The notes under the pieces: model-generated
Told to the model about the DNA's origin: nothing
Seen by the model: only the letters and a program-made list of their open reading frames with translations
Databases searched by the model: none
Assembly (NCBI RefSeq): GCF_001263205.1
Contig: NZ_CP012333.1
Coordinates: 12,009,501-12,073,500, forward strand
Direction of reading: 5' to 3'
DNA from: Labilithrix luteola
GTDB lineage: Bacteria; Myxococcota_A; Polyangia; Polyangiales; Polyangiaceae
DNA length: 64,000 bases
In this document: positions 9,476-18,000 of the stretch, one piece after another
How the letters are laid out: every line of letters starts with the position of its first letter
Position numbering within the stretch: the first letter of the stretch is position 1
Translations under genes and position numbers: made by a program

Positions 9476-10015
9476 ATGTCCGCCACCGACACGCTGGGTC
9501 CCGACGATGTCGTCGTCACGCGCACGGCCACGCTCTACGAGCCCTCGCGCCTGCAGCGCATGGTCGCCACCGAAGCCTCGCTCGCCGCAACGGTCGCGAG
9601 GCTCACGCTCGGCATCGTGGTGTTCCCGCACGCCGCGCAGAAGGTCTTCGGTTGGTTCGGCGGCTATGGCCTGAGCGGAACGTACAACTACTTCACGACC
9701 CAAGTTCACATCCCCGGTGCGCTTGCCGGGCTCGTCATCATGGTCGAGTTCCTCTCGTCGGTCGCACTCATCGTCGGTGCGTTCACGCGAGTCGCCGCGG
9801 TCGGAATTCTCTGCATCATGTGCGGCGCCATCGTGACGGTGCACGCGCAGTACGGCTTCTTCATGAACTGGTACGGTCAGCAGCGAGGCGAAGGCTTCGA
9901 GTATCACCTGCTCGCGATCGGTCTCTCCCTCGTCGCCTTCCTCCTCGGCGGAGGCCGCGGCTCGGTCGACCAGAGCCTCGCGCGCGGCTCCCGGCGCGAA
10001 CTCGTCGTGAGTTAG
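9476..10015 (+). CDS. DoxX family integral membrane protein
   Basis: A 179-residue membrane protein of the DoxX family. It has four probable transmembrane helices and the typical GIVVFPHAAQKVFGWFGG segment after the first. Family members are linked to redox or thiol homeostasis but the biochemical role is unsettled. The ATG at 9476 is chosen over an upstream ATG at 9416 because GAGGAGGT lies 5 bases before it (9463-9470). The stop overlaps the stop of the convergent creatininase-family gene by three bases. It follows the isochorismatase-like gene closely, so co-transcription is possible. Confidence 0.88.
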   Translation: MSATDTLGPDDVVVTRTATLYEPSRLQRMVATEASLAATVARLTLGIVVFPHAAQKVFGWFGGYGLSGTYNYFTTQVHIPGALAGLVIMVEFLSSVALIVGAFTRVAAVGILCIMCGAIVTVHAQYGFFMNWYGQQRGEGFEYHLLAIGLSLVAFLLGGGRGSVDQSLARGSRRELVVS

Positions 10016-10770
10016 GGCTGGCGAGGCGCGCGCTTGGCGAGGGCCTCTTCGACCTCCGTCACGACCATGGTGACGAGCTTTTCGTACAGCTCGTCGCCTT
10101 CGGTCGCGGTGGCCTCGCGAGGCGCGCCCGTATAGGCGCGTGACATGCCGAGTTCGGCGAAGGTCGTCTTCCCGGCGCGAATGCCTTCCGAGAGGCTCAT
10201 CGTCAAGGTCGGCAGCTCGGCAAAGGCATTCTGCACGGAACCGCCTGCCGCGAGCACGAGGGACGTCTCGTAGCGACCTGCGTGGCAATCGCCTCGCTTG
10301 AATTCGTCCGAGAGCGTTCGTCCCCAGCGGCGCGTCAGCGGACACGCAACCGTCGCCGCGCCTTCCGGCAGCTCGGCGATCGACGCGCGAACAGCGGCGT
10401 CGTGGGCCGGCTCGAGGTGGTTGTTGACGAAGCACACGTGGGCGAAGCCGGTCGCGAGGAGCCGCTCGGCGATTCCACGGAGCATCGCCGTGAGCGCCGC
10501 CGCGGGAACGCCGATGGCGCCGGCGAATCCGCTCGCATAGTCCGTCACACCGTAAGGCACGGACGGCGCAACCACCGCGTGCTTCCCTGCCCTGTCGAGC
10601 GCCTCGGCCGCGCGCACCGCGCACGTCTCGCTGATGAGCGTGTCGGTGTGGAGCGGAAGGTGCGGACCATGCGGCTCGACGCTTCCCACGGGAACGATGG
10701 CCACCGCACGACCGGTCGCCACGAGCGCCGAGACTTCTTCGTAGGTGAGCTTCGCGAGAAGACGGGCCAC
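10012..10770 (-). CDS. Creatininase family amidohydrolase
   Basis: A 252-residue metal-dependent amidohydrolase of the creatininase fold. The metal-binding segment PVGSVEPHGPHLPLHTD lies at about 27-43. A second motif reads FVNNHLEPAH where classical creatininase and MftE have NGHGGN, so substrate or metal handling may differ. The GTG start at 10770 has GGGGAG seven bases upstream, and only two bases separate it from the stop of the CoA-ligase gene. The two are therefore almost certainly one operon. The context suggests hydrolysis of an amide or lactam in the aromatic-acid pathway encoded nearby; this is inference. Confidence 0.82.
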   Translation of the reverse strand: MARLLAKLTYEEVSALVATGRAVAIVPVGSVEPHGPHLPLHTDTLISETCAVRAAEALDRAGKHAVVAPSVPYGVTDYASGFAGAIGVPAAALTAMLRGIAERLLATGFAHVCFVNNHLEPAHDAAVRASIAELPEGAATVACPLTRRWGRTLSDEFKRGDCHAGRYETSLVLAAGGSVQNAFAELPTLTMSLSEGIRAGKTTFAELGMSRAYTGAPREATATEGDELYEKLVTMVVTEVEEALAKRAPRQP

Positions 10771-10772
10771 GT

Positions 10773-12425
10773 TCAGCTCCCCACTCGTGCGTGCTGCGCG
10801 CGAAGCGCCTTCTTGTCGACCTTGCCGCGATCGTTCTTCGGCAAGTCCTCCACGAACTCCACGACGCGTGGATACTTGTATTTCGCAAGCGTCGTTCGCA
10901 CGTGCTCCTGGAGCTGTACGGCGAGGTCCGGATGGGCGGCGTGCCCGGCACGGAGGACGACGAACGCCTTCGTCTTGGTCAGGCCTTCGTCTTCGATGCC
11001 GATGACGGCAACGGCGGCGACCGCACCGTGCTCGAGCATGCACTCTTCCACTTCGAGCGGCGCGACCCACTGGCCGCCGACCTTCAGCAGGTCGTCCGCG
11101 CGGCCTGCGAAGTAGAGGTAGCCCTGAGCGTCCATGTGGAAGAGATCGCCGGTCCGGCACCAGTGGCCGTGGAAGGTGCGGAAGGACTTGTCGCGATCGA
11201 GCCAGTACCCCTGGCTGACGCTGTCACCCTTCACCCAGAGCACGCCGATTTCACCGGGCGCGCAGGGCGTGGCCCCCGCCCCTTCGGCCTCTTCGGGCAG
11301 GACGCGAAGCTCGTAGCCCTCGACCACCTTGCCGAGCGACCCGATCTTCACGTCGCCAGGACGATTCGACGCATAGATGTGGAACATCTCGGCCGAGCCG
11401 ATGCCGTCGTAGACGTCGCTCGCGAAGCGCGCCTGCCAGCGCGCGAGCAGCGGGCCGGGAAGCGCCTCGCCCGCGGAGAGCGAGAAGCGGATGCTCGACA
11501 GATTCAGGCGCGGTTTGCCTGCGGCCTCGAGCTCCGCGTCGTACTCGAGGAGCTTGCCGAGCATGGTCGGGACGTTGGTGACGACCGTGGGCTTGTACAT
11601 CGCAATTGCGTTGGCCAGGCTCTCCGGCGTGGGGCGCTCGCTGAAGAGGCCGGCCGTTGCGCCGACCGCGAACGGAAACATCAGGTTCGTCCCCGTCGCG
11701 TAGCCGAAGAAGAGGCGCGGCACGCTCACCGTGACGTCGCTCTCGCGGTAGCCCACCGTCTTCTTCGCGTAGACCTCGGTGTTGAAGGCGAAGTCTCGCC
11801 CTGTGTGGACGTTCGCCTTGGGCTCGCCCGTCGAGCCGCTCGTGAAGAGCCAGATCGCCGGCTCATCGCGATGAACCTTGGTGACCGGGGCTTCGGGGGC
11901 CTTGGCGAGCGCCGGAGCGAGCTCGATCACCTTGCCGCCGAAGGCCATGGGAACCGGCTTTTCGGGATCGTCCCCCGTCGCCACGTCCGGCACGACGAAC
12001 ATCGCGAGGACCTCGCTGTCGTGACGCTCGACGATGGGACGGAGCTTCTCGGCCACCTCCGGCACGGTCACGATCGCCGTGGCACGAGTGTAGGCGACGA
12101 GATACGCGAGGTTCTCTTCGGGCGCGTTGGGATTGCCCATCGCCACGACCGCACCGCGCGTGAGCACGCCGAAGAACGTCCAGGCGAACGGCGGCGCGTC
12201 GGGGAGCACGATGAGCACACGTTCACCGCGACGAATCCCGTGCGCCGCGAACAGGCCCGCCATGCGGCGCGACTTGCTGGCGACTTCGTCGTACGTCCAA
12301 CGTCGCTCGCCGAAGAGGACGGCTGCCTTGCTGCCGAGCCCCTCCTCCAGGCGGTCGTAGAGGAAATAACGGGCCAGGCTGAGATCGTCGGGCAGCGAGA
12401 TCACGTCAACGGGTTTACCTGCCAC
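10773..12425 (-). CDS. Benzoate/2-aminobenzoate-type CoA ligase (AMP-forming)
   Basis: An adenylate-forming acyl-CoA synthetase that would activate an aromatic or similar carboxylic acid to its CoA thioester using ATP. The P-loop LFTSGSTGEPKANVHT lies at about 193-208, with Asn where most ligases have Gly after PKA/PKG. The A8-type segment TTLAKYKYPRVVEFVEDLP and the catalytic Lys in DRGKVDKKALR close the protein. The overall pattern (GYATGTNLMFPF, KPTVVTNVPTMLGKLLEYD) is that of the benzoate-CoA ligase family. The start is uncertain: GTG 12425 gives 550 residues, GTG 12404 is possible, and the frame stays open further upstream through repeat-like sequence. It is cotranscribed with the creatininase-family gene and divergent from the SDR gene. 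Confidence 0.85.
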   Translation of the reverse strand: MAGKPVDVISLPDDLSLARYFLYDRLEEGLGSKAAVLFGERRWTYDEVASKSRRMAGLFAAHGIRRGERVLIVLPDAPPFAWTFFGVLTRGAVVAMGNPNAPEENLAYLVAYTRATAIVTVPEVAEKLRPIVERHDSEVLAMFVVPDVATGDDPEKPVPMAFGGKVIELAPALAKAPEAPVTKVHRDEPAIWLFTSGSTGEPKANVHTGRDFAFNTEVYAKKTVGYRESDVTVSVPRLFFGYATGTNLMFPFAVGATAGLFSERPTPESLANAIAMYKPTVVTNVPTMLGKLLEYDAELEAAGKPRLNLSSIRFSLSAGEALPGPLLARWQARFASDVYDGIGSAEMFHIYASNRPGDVKIGSLGKVVEGYELRVLPEEAEGAGATPCAPGEIGVLWVKGDSVSQGYWLDRDKSFRTFHGHWCRTGDLFHMDAQGYLYFAGRADDLLKVGGQWVAPLEVEECMLEHGAVAAVAVIGIEDEGLTKTKAFVVLRAGHAAHPDLAVQLQEHVRTTLAKYKYPRVVEFVEDLPKNDRGKVDKKALRAQHARVGS

Positions 12426-12460
12426 CAGGCCGGGCGCGCAAGAGAGGCCGCCGGCACGAA

Positions 12461-12510
12461 CCTCGCCTGGCCCGCCTGGCCCCGCCTGGACCTGCCTGGG
12501 TCTGCCCGAG
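12461..12510. repeat. Imperfect 10-bp GC-rich tandem repeat
   Basis: Four to five consecutive copies of a unit close to CCCGCCTGG(A/C) occur upstream of the CoA-ligase start and before the divergent SDR start. The spacing is 9 to 10 bases. It lies where the divergent promoters must be, so it may bind a regulator or be simple slippage. Confidence 0.6.
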
Positions 12511-12571
12511 CTCGACCGGTTCGACGACGAAGAGGCGCAGCTTGGACGCGTCGTGTTACGAGAATTCGTCG

Positions 12572-13519
12572 ATGGGAAGAATCGCGGTCTTCGGAGCAAC
12601 GGGAGCGGTGGGGAAGAGTGTGGCCGCGGCGATCCGCGCCAAGAACGAGCCTTACCGCGTCATCGGTCGTTCCCGCGCCGCGCTCGACGCCGCCTTCGGC
12701 AACGATCCGCTCGCCCAGATCATGACCTGGGATCCGTACGAGACGCACAGCGTCGTGGCCGCCGCCGACGGCATCGACACCATCATCTATGTGGTGGGCG
12801 TCGACTACGACAAGTTCGAGCTCCACCCGGATCTGATGCGTCGCACCATCGAGGGAGCCGTGGCCGCCGGTGTGCGCCGCATCGTCCTTCTCGGCACCGT
12901 ATACCCTTACGGCATTCCGCGAACGGCCACCGTCCGCGAGGAGCACCCGCGCGATCCCCACACGTTCAAGGGACGCAAACGCAAGGAGCAGGAGGACGTG
13001 CTCCTCGAGGCCGACAAGCAAGGACGCATCGAAGCAACCATCCTGCGCGTGCCCGACTTCGTCGGCCCCGGCGCGGAGAAGAGCTTCCTCGACGGCGTCT
13101 TCAAGGCCGCGCTCAAGGGCAGCCGCGCCACGATGGTCGGGCCGATCGACACACCGCATCAGTTCGCGTTCGTCCCGGATGTCGGCAAGCTCCTCGTCAC
13201 CCTCGCGCAGGAGCCGAAGGCCCGCGGCCGCGCCTTCAACTTCGCCGGCTCGGGCGTGACGTCGCAGCGGGATCTCGCCGAGCGCATCTACGGCGCAACG
13301 CATCACAAGTTCAAAGCGATGGTCGCGGGCCGCAACACGCTGCGCGTCATGGGGCTCGTCAGCCCGATGATGCGTGAGCTCGTCGAGATGAGCTACCTGC
13401 ACACGAAGCCGGTCTTGCTCGACGACACGGCGCTCACCGAGCTACTCGGCAGCGTTCCGCGAACGAGCTACGACGAGGCCATCTCGAAGACGCTGGCCCA
13501 GCTCCGCGCCAAGCGCTGA
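12572..13519 (+). CDS. NAD(P)-dependent epimerase/dehydratase (extended SDR)
   Basis: A 315-residue Rossmann-fold protein of the NAD-dependent epimerase/dehydratase superfamily. The dinucleotide motif FGATGAVG is at 7-14. The region GTVYPYGIPRTATVREEHP and later FVPDVGKLLVTLAQ fit an atypical extended SDR. The catalytic YxxxK is not obvious; the nearest Tyr is in VYPYG, so enzymatic activity is not assured. The ATG at 12572 is chosen because the Rossmann strand begins directly after it; an ATG ten codons upstream (12542) is possible. It is divergent from the CoA-ligase operon and convergent with the OYE gene, and likely belongs to the same catabolic block. Confidence 0.8.
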   Translation: MGRIAVFGATGAVGKSVAAAIRAKNEPYRVIGRSRAALDAAFGNDPLAQIMTWDPYETHSVVAAADGIDTIIYVVGVDYDKFELHPDLMRRTIEGAVAAGVRRIVLLGTVYPYGIPRTATVREEHPRDPHTFKGRKRKEQEDVLLEADKQGRIEATILRVPDFVGPGAEKSFLDGVFKAALKGSRATMVGPIDTPHQFAFVPDVGKLLVTLAQEPKARGRAFNFAGSGVTSQRDLAERIYGATHHKFKAMVAGRNTLRVMGLVSPMMRELVEMSYLHTKPVLLDDTALTELLGSVPRTSYDEAISKTLAQLRAKR

Positions 13520-13540
13520 GCAACTGCCCTCGCGCCGCGA

Positions 13541-14986
13541 TCACATCGTGACGTCGGGAACGGCGACCTCGATCGAGCCGCTCATGACTCCGCGATTCCC
13601 AGCCAGATCGTAGGGACGAACGGCGTAGCGGTAGCGGCCACCGGCGACGACGCGCGCGTCCTCGTAGCGACTCGACACCGCGCGCACGCTCGCGTGATGC
13701 AGGAGAAGCGAGCCTTCGCCGGCCTCGGCTCGGAAGACCTGGTAGCCGTACATCGCTTCGTTGTCCGTCGCACTTTGCCAGCGGAGCAGGACGCGCCCTT
13801 CCTTGACCTCGGCCGTGAGTCCCGCGCCGCTGACAGGCCAGTCGGGCGGGACGTCGTCGTCGCTCGACGGCGCTTGCCCGGACTTCTTCGGCCAGAGCGT
13901 GCAGTCGACACGCCGGAAGTTCTCGTCGAGCGCCTTGCACACGTTGCCGTAGAGACAGCGAACGACGCGGTCTTCGCGATCGAGCCGCCACTTGTTCGGC
14001 AGATCGGGATCGGCGAGCAGCGCGCGGGCCATGCCCACGAGATCGCCTTGCTCGCGGGCGACGATCTTCTCGGCGAGATCTTTCGTGGCGATCTTGCCGA
14101 CGGCCACGATGGGCGTGTCGAGCCCGGCGCCGCGAACGGCTGCGCGGACGGCCTCGGGGATGTAGAGATTCGTGCCGTCGGGGTAGGCGCTGCCCGGCAT
14201 GCAGCGATCACCCGAATAGCCCGTATACGGATACGGCGGCTCGCCCTCGATGTGGCGCGCGTCTTCGAACTTTCCGCCCGCCGAAAGCGAAATGTAGTCC
14301 GCGCCGGCGCGGGCGAGCTCGATGGCAATCGGCCCTGCGTCGAGCACCGTGTAGCCGTTGCGAATGCACTCCTCGCCGAGGAAGCGCACGCCCACGGCGA
14401 AGTCGTCCCCCACTGCGCTGCGCACCGCACGCATCACGCGCAGCGGCAGTCGCAAGCGATTGGCGAGCGAACCGCCGTATTCGTCTTTGCGCGGGTTCAA
14501 CCGCGAGAGAAACGACGAGAGCGTGTAGGCGTGAGCCATGTGGAGCTCGACGCCGTCGAACCCACACGCGCGCGCACGACGCGCGGCCGCAACGTAGGCA
14601 TCGACGATCGCGTCGATCTCCTCGCGCGAGAGCATGTCCACCGTCTGGCGGAAGCCCGAGCGAGCCACCTTGAGAAAGTGGATGATCTGCGGAACGACCT
14701 TGCCTGGGCCGGCGTCGTGGACGCGCGCCGCGAGGTCTTTCAAACCAGGCACGAACTCGTCCGACGAGATGCGGAGGAGCGGACCGCTCTTGGCGGAGTG
14801 GACGGCCATCGCCTCGACGACCGTGAGCCCAACCCCGCCTTTCGCAAAGCGAACGTAGCGCGCCCGGATGTCGTCGTTGACGAGGCCGTCGATGCCCGAA
14901 AGACGCGTGACCATCGCCGGCAAGACGAGCCGGTTCGGCAACTCCATGCTGCGGATGCGGAACGGCTGGAACAGCGGCGAGGTCAT
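13541..14986 (-). CDS. Old-yellow-enzyme-type NADH:flavin oxidoreductase fused to FN3-like domain
   Basis: Residues 1 to about 345 are an FMN-dependent TIM-barrel oxidoreductase. Visible hallmarks are FQPFRIRSMELPNRLVLPAM at the N-terminus, DGVELHMAHAYTLSSFLS, NPRKDEYGGSLANRLRLPL and DLVGMARALLADPDLPNK. It resembles the enoate/2,4-dienoyl reductase type rather than small OYEs, but lacks the large FAD/Fe-S C-terminal half. Instead, residues about 389-481 look like a fibronectin type III domain (LLRWQSATDNEAMYGYQVFR, YRYAVRPYDLAGNRG). It is last of five tightly spaced genes, 7 bases after the acyl-CoA dehydrogenase. The likely role is reduction of an unsaturated acyl- or aryl-CoA intermediate (inference). 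The FN3 extension is unusual on a cytoplasmic enzyme. Confidence 0.85.
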   Translation of the reverse strand: MTSPLFQPFRIRSMELPNRLVLPAMVTRLSGIDGLVNDDIRARYVRFAKGGVGLTVVEAMAVHSAKSGPLLRISSDEFVPGLKDLAARVHDAGPGKVVPQIIHFLKVARSGFRQTVDMLSREEIDAIVDAYVAAARRARACGFDGVELHMAHAYTLSSFLSRLNPRKDEYGGSLANRLRLPLRVMRAVRSAVGDDFAVGVRFLGEECIRNGYTVLDAGPIAIELARAGADYISLSAGGKFEDARHIEGEPPYPYTGYSGDRCMPGSAYPDGTNLYIPEAVRAAVRGAGLDTPIVAVGKIATKDLAEKIVAREQGDLVGMARALLADPDLPNKWRLDREDRVVRCLYGNVCKALDENFRRVDCTLWPKKSGQAPSSDDDVPPDWPVSGAGLTAEVKEGRVLLRWQSATDNEAMYGYQVFRAEAGEGSLLLHHASVRAVSSRYEDARVVAGGRYRYAVRPYDLAGNRGVMSGSIEVAVPDVTM

Positions 14987-14993
14987 GGCAGGA

Positions 14994-16181
14994 TCACTTC
15001 ACGGGAGCGACGAGCGCGCCACCGATGATGAGCTTCTGGATCTCGGTGGTGCCTTCGTAGATGCGGAGCGGACGGATCTCTCGATAGAGCCGGTCGACGA
15101 CGCAGCGGTCGGTGACACCGAGGCCACCGAAGAGCTGGACGGCGCGGTCGATGATGCGCTGCGCGGCCTCGGTGGCGAACATCTTCGCCATGGCCACGCT
15201 CGTCGCGCTGTTCTTGCGCGATGCCTCATCGGCGGGCTGATCTTTCTCCCACGCGGCGCGGAACACGAGGAGGCGCGCGGCATCGAGCTCGGTGGCCATC
15301 TCCGCGAGCGCGGCCTGCGTGAGCTGGAAGTCGGAGAGCGGTTTGCCGAACTGCACGCGCGTGGTGGTGCGGGCGATGGCTTCGTCGAGTGCACGGCGCG
15401 CCATGCCGACGGCAGCCGCACCGACCGAGGTGCGGAACACGTCGAGCGTGCCGAGCGCGAGGCGGAGCCCGTGCCCCACTTCGCCGAGCAGCGCCGAGCC
15501 CGGAACCTTGCAGCCCTTCAGGCTGATGCGTCCGAGCGGGTGTTCGACGCTCATCGCAATCGGTTCGGTGACCAGACCTTGCGTGCTCGTCTCCACCAAG
15601 AAGGCGCTGATGCCCTTCTTGCCCTTCTCGGGGTCGGCGTTGGCGAAGATCACGTAGTGGTCGGCGATGCCGACGTTCGAGATGAAGACCTTCTCGCCGT
15701 CGAGCACCCAGTCGTCGCCTTCGCGACGCGCGACCGTGCGCATCGAAGCGACGTCGCTGCCGGCCTCCGGCTCGGTCAGCGCGAACGCGCAGACGCGCTG
15801 CCCGTTCACGACCTCGGCCAGCACCTTGGCGCGCTTCTCGGCTTCGCCTGCGAGCAGAATGGGATGCGAGCCGAGGCCTTGGACGGCGAAGATCGAGTCG
15901 GCCATGGGCGACGCATAGGCGAGTGCTTCCCGCGTGACCGAGAGCGCGCGAACGTCGACGCCCTTGCCCCCGTGGCCCCACGCTCCGCCGCCGTGGCTCT
16001 GCGGAACGAGGAGCTTCAAGAGCCCGAGCTCGGCGAGGCGCGGAATCACGCGAGGAGCATCGTGGAGCGCGACATCGTCGTCGGTGACGGAGCGATCCAC
16101 TTGCGCTCCGAGGGCGCGGTGCGGCTCCTCGAAGAACATCGGCAGGGCCGACCACGACGCGCGCGTCTTGTACGAGCTCAT
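14994..16181 (-). CDS. Acyl-CoA dehydrogenase
   Basis: A 395-residue FAD-dependent acyl-CoA dehydrogenase, expected to introduce an alpha-beta double bond into an acyl-CoA and pass electrons to ETF. The family signatures are CAFALTEPEAGSDVASM in the middle and QLFGGLGVTDRCVVDRLYRE followed by RIYEGTTEIQKLIIGG at the end; the Glu of YEGTTE is in the usual catalytic position. The ATG at 16181 overlaps the stop of the enoyl-CoA hydratase (ATGA), indicating translational coupling. It sits in the putative 2-aminobenzoyl-CoA/aryl-CoA operon. Confidence 0.93.
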   Translation of the reverse strand: MSSYKTRASWSALPMFFEEPHRALGAQVDRSVTDDDVALHDAPRVIPRLAELGLLKLLVPQSHGGGAWGHGGKGVDVRALSVTREALAYASPMADSIFAVQGLGSHPILLAGEAEKRAKVLAEVVNGQRVCAFALTEPEAGSDVASMRTVARREGDDWVLDGEKVFISNVGIADHYVIFANADPEKGKKGISAFLVETSTQGLVTEPIAMSVEHPLGRISLKGCKVPGSALLGEVGHGLRLALGTLDVFRTSVGAAAVGMARRALDEAIARTTTRVQFGKPLSDFQLTQAALAEMATELDAARLLVFRAAWEKDQPADEASRKNSATSVAMAKMFATEAAQRIIDRAVQLFGGLGVTDRCVVDRLYREIRPLRIYEGTTEIQKLIIGGALVAPVK

Positions 16182-17020
16182 GCGGCCCCCTTCGGCGCGC
16201 GGCCATCCTGGAACGGACCGCTCGCGCCCTGGAAGACGATGGGCTGCTTGTTCTTCCACGCTTCGTACGCCGTGCGGAAGTCCGGGTGCTGCATGCAGAT
16301 GGCCTGGGCCTGCGCCTCGGCCTCGATCGCCTGATCGAGCGTCATCGCGTACTCGCTCTCGAGCATCTGCTTGGTCATGGCGTGCGCGAACGCGGGGCCC
16401 GAGGCGAGGCGTTCGGCGAGGGCGAGCGATTCGGCGACGCACGCGTCGTCGGCCACGACCTTGCTGACGAGCCCGATGGCGAGCGCGCGCTCGGCGTTGA
16501 CGACGTCTCCGAGGAAAAGCAGCTCGTTTGCGCGTGCGAGACCGACGACGCGAGGGAGCAAGTACGCCGCGCCCATGTCCGCGCCGCAGAGGCCGACACG
16601 CGGGAAGATGAAGCCGAACTTCGCCGACGTGCTGGCGATGCGGAAGTCACTCGCCAGCGCGATGACTGCACCGGCGCCGACGGCCGTTCCGTTCACGGCA
16701 GCGACCACCGGCTTGCGCAGCGCGCGAATGTTGCGAATGAGCGCTCCGGTCACGCGCGTGAAGGCCAGGAGGCCCTGCATGTCGCGCGCAAACAGCTCAC
16801 CGATGATGGAGTTGACGTCGCCACCCGAGCAGAACGCCTTGCCCTCGCCGGTGATCATCACCGCGCGCACGGCGTCTTGCCTGTCGAGCGCGGCGAATGT
16901 GTCCGTCAGCTCCTGGTAGACCTCGAACGTCAGCGAGTTGAGCGTGTCCGGACGCGTGAGGGTGATGGTCGCCACACCACTGCGCGAGAGCTCGTAGCGA
17001 AATGTCTTCGGAGAGATCAT
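16178..17020 (-). CDS. Enoyl-CoA hydratase/isomerase family protein (2-aminobenzoate-cluster type)
   Basis: A 280-residue crotonase-fold enzyme. The oxyanion-hole segments are GKAFCSGGDVNSIIGEL and AAVNGTAVGAGAVIALASDF. The C-terminus has the block AEAQAQAICMQHPDFRTAYE, which I recognise from enoyl-CoA hydratases encoded beside 2-aminobenzoyl-CoA monooxygenase/reductase genes. It would hydrate an unsaturated CoA intermediate after ring opening. Start and stop are both coupled: its ATG overlaps the marR stop, and its stop overlaps the acyl-CoA dehydrogenase start. The precise substrate is inferred from context. Confidence 0.9.
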   Translation of the reverse strand: MISPKTFRYELSRSGVATITLTRPDTLNSLTFEVYQELTDTFAALDRQDAVRAVMITGEGKAFCSGGDVNSIIGELFARDMQGLLAFTRVTGALIRNIRALRKPVVAAVNGTAVGAGAVIALASDFRIASTSAKFGFIFPRVGLCGADMGAAYLLPRVVGLARANELLFLGDVVNAERALAIGLVSKVVADDACVAESLALAERLASGPAFAHAMTKQMLESEYAMTLDQAIEAEAQAQAICMQHPDFRTAYEAWKNKQPIVFQGASGPFQDGRAPKGAA

Positions 17021-17535
17021 GCTCTTGTCCTCGGGAGGTGGTCACGGAGCGCGCCGAGCGCACGACGAAGCGCGCGACGCTCGCGAATCGGAAGATGGCC
17101 GAGCAGCTCGTGGATCTGACCGGCGTGCAGCGGGAGAAGCTTGCGGACCAGCGAACGCCCTCGCGTGGTCAGCCACACGTGCCCAACGCGGCGATCGCTC
17201 GGATCGGGACGACGTTCGACGAGGCCGTCGCGCTCGGCGCGATCGACGAGCCCGGTCACGTTGCCCGCCGTCACGAGGAGCGCGCGACTCAGGGCGGCGA
17301 GCGTTTGACCGTCTTCATGGTCGAGCGCCGCTAGGAGATCGAAACGCGGCAGCGTCACCTTGGCGAGTGCGCTGGTCTTGCCGCGTGGGTTTTCGAGCTC
17401 GCGGCGCAGCTCCGCCATCATCAGCGTGTGGCACGACAGAAGCCGGAACCAGATGCTGACGGACTCGGCAACGGAGTCCTTCTGGGTCGAAGCGCGCTTG
17501 GTGCTTCGAGCTTCGACCCGTTCCGTGGCGGCCAT
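17017..17535 (-). CDS. MarR family transcriptional regulator
   Basis: A 172-residue winged-helix regulator of the MarR family. The recognition region is clear: QTLAALSRALLVTAGNVTGL, then DRAERDGLVERRPDPSDRR for the wing, then VWLTTRGRSL. MarR proteins of aromatic-acid operons usually repress until a substrate or aryl-CoA binds. Its place inside the ridA-ech-acd-OYE run suggests local regulation. The ATG at 17535 is 20 bases after the ridA stop, and its own stop overlaps the hydratase ATG. Confidence 0.92.
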   Translation of the reverse strand: MAATERVEARSTKRASTQKDSVAESVSIWFRLLSCHTLMMAELRRELENPRGKTSALAKVTLPRFDLLAALDHEDGQTLAALSRALLVTAGNVTGLVDRAERDGLVERRPDPSDRRVGHVWLTTRGRSLVRKLLPLHAGQIHELLGHLPIRERRALRRALGALRDHLPRTRA

Positions 17536-17555
17536 CGAACGTCGGCCCCGGCCAA

Positions 17556-17951
17556 TCAAGGAAGGATCGCGACGCCCTCGATCTCGACGAGCGCGCCCGG
17601 CTCGAGCAGACCCGCCACCTTCACGAGGCTCATGGCCGGGTAATACTTGCCGAAGCGCCCACGCCAGCCCTCGCCGATCGCGACGGTCGCCGCGCGGTAA
17701 GCGTCGAGGTCGGTCACGAAGATGAGCAGCTTCACGATGTGCTCGGTGGCGCCGCCTGCCTCGCGAACGACGGCAATGACGTTGTCGAGCGCCTGGAGGA
17801 ACTGCGTCGCGAAGTCGGGGCTGACGATGCGTGCGTCCTTGTCCCAACCGATCTGGCCCGCGATGTAGAGGTAGTTCCCCTGGCCCATCACGCCATTCGA
17901 GTAACCACGCGGCTTCGGAAAGTGCGACGGGGTAACGACCTTGTGTGCCAT
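17556..17951 (-). CDS. RidA family protein (enamine/imine deaminase-like)
   Basis: A 131-residue YjgF/YER057c/RidA-fold protein. It begins HKVVTPSHFPKPRGYSNGVM and carries the family pattern YIAGQIGWDKD, later EPGALVEIEGVAI. RidA proteins hydrolyse reactive enamines and imines to keto compounds plus ammonia. The catalytic Arg of canonical RidA (near the C-terminus) is not evident, placing it in a divergent subgroup; similar proteins occur in 2-aminobenzoate clusters, where an imine or enamine intermediate must lose ammonia. It is the first gene of the operon; GGAGG lies five bases before the ATG at 17951. Confidence 0.88.
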   Translation of the reverse strand: MAHKVVTPSHFPKPRGYSNGVMGQGNYLYIAGQIGWDKDARIVSPDFATQFLQALDNVIAVVREAGGATEHIVKLLIFVTDLDAYRAATVAIGEGWRGRFGKYYPAMSLVKVAGLLEPGALVEIEGVAILP

Positions 17952-18000
17952 GGGGCCTCCGGGCGATCTTCGTAGGCCCGATTGCTTGAGATGTAAAGGA

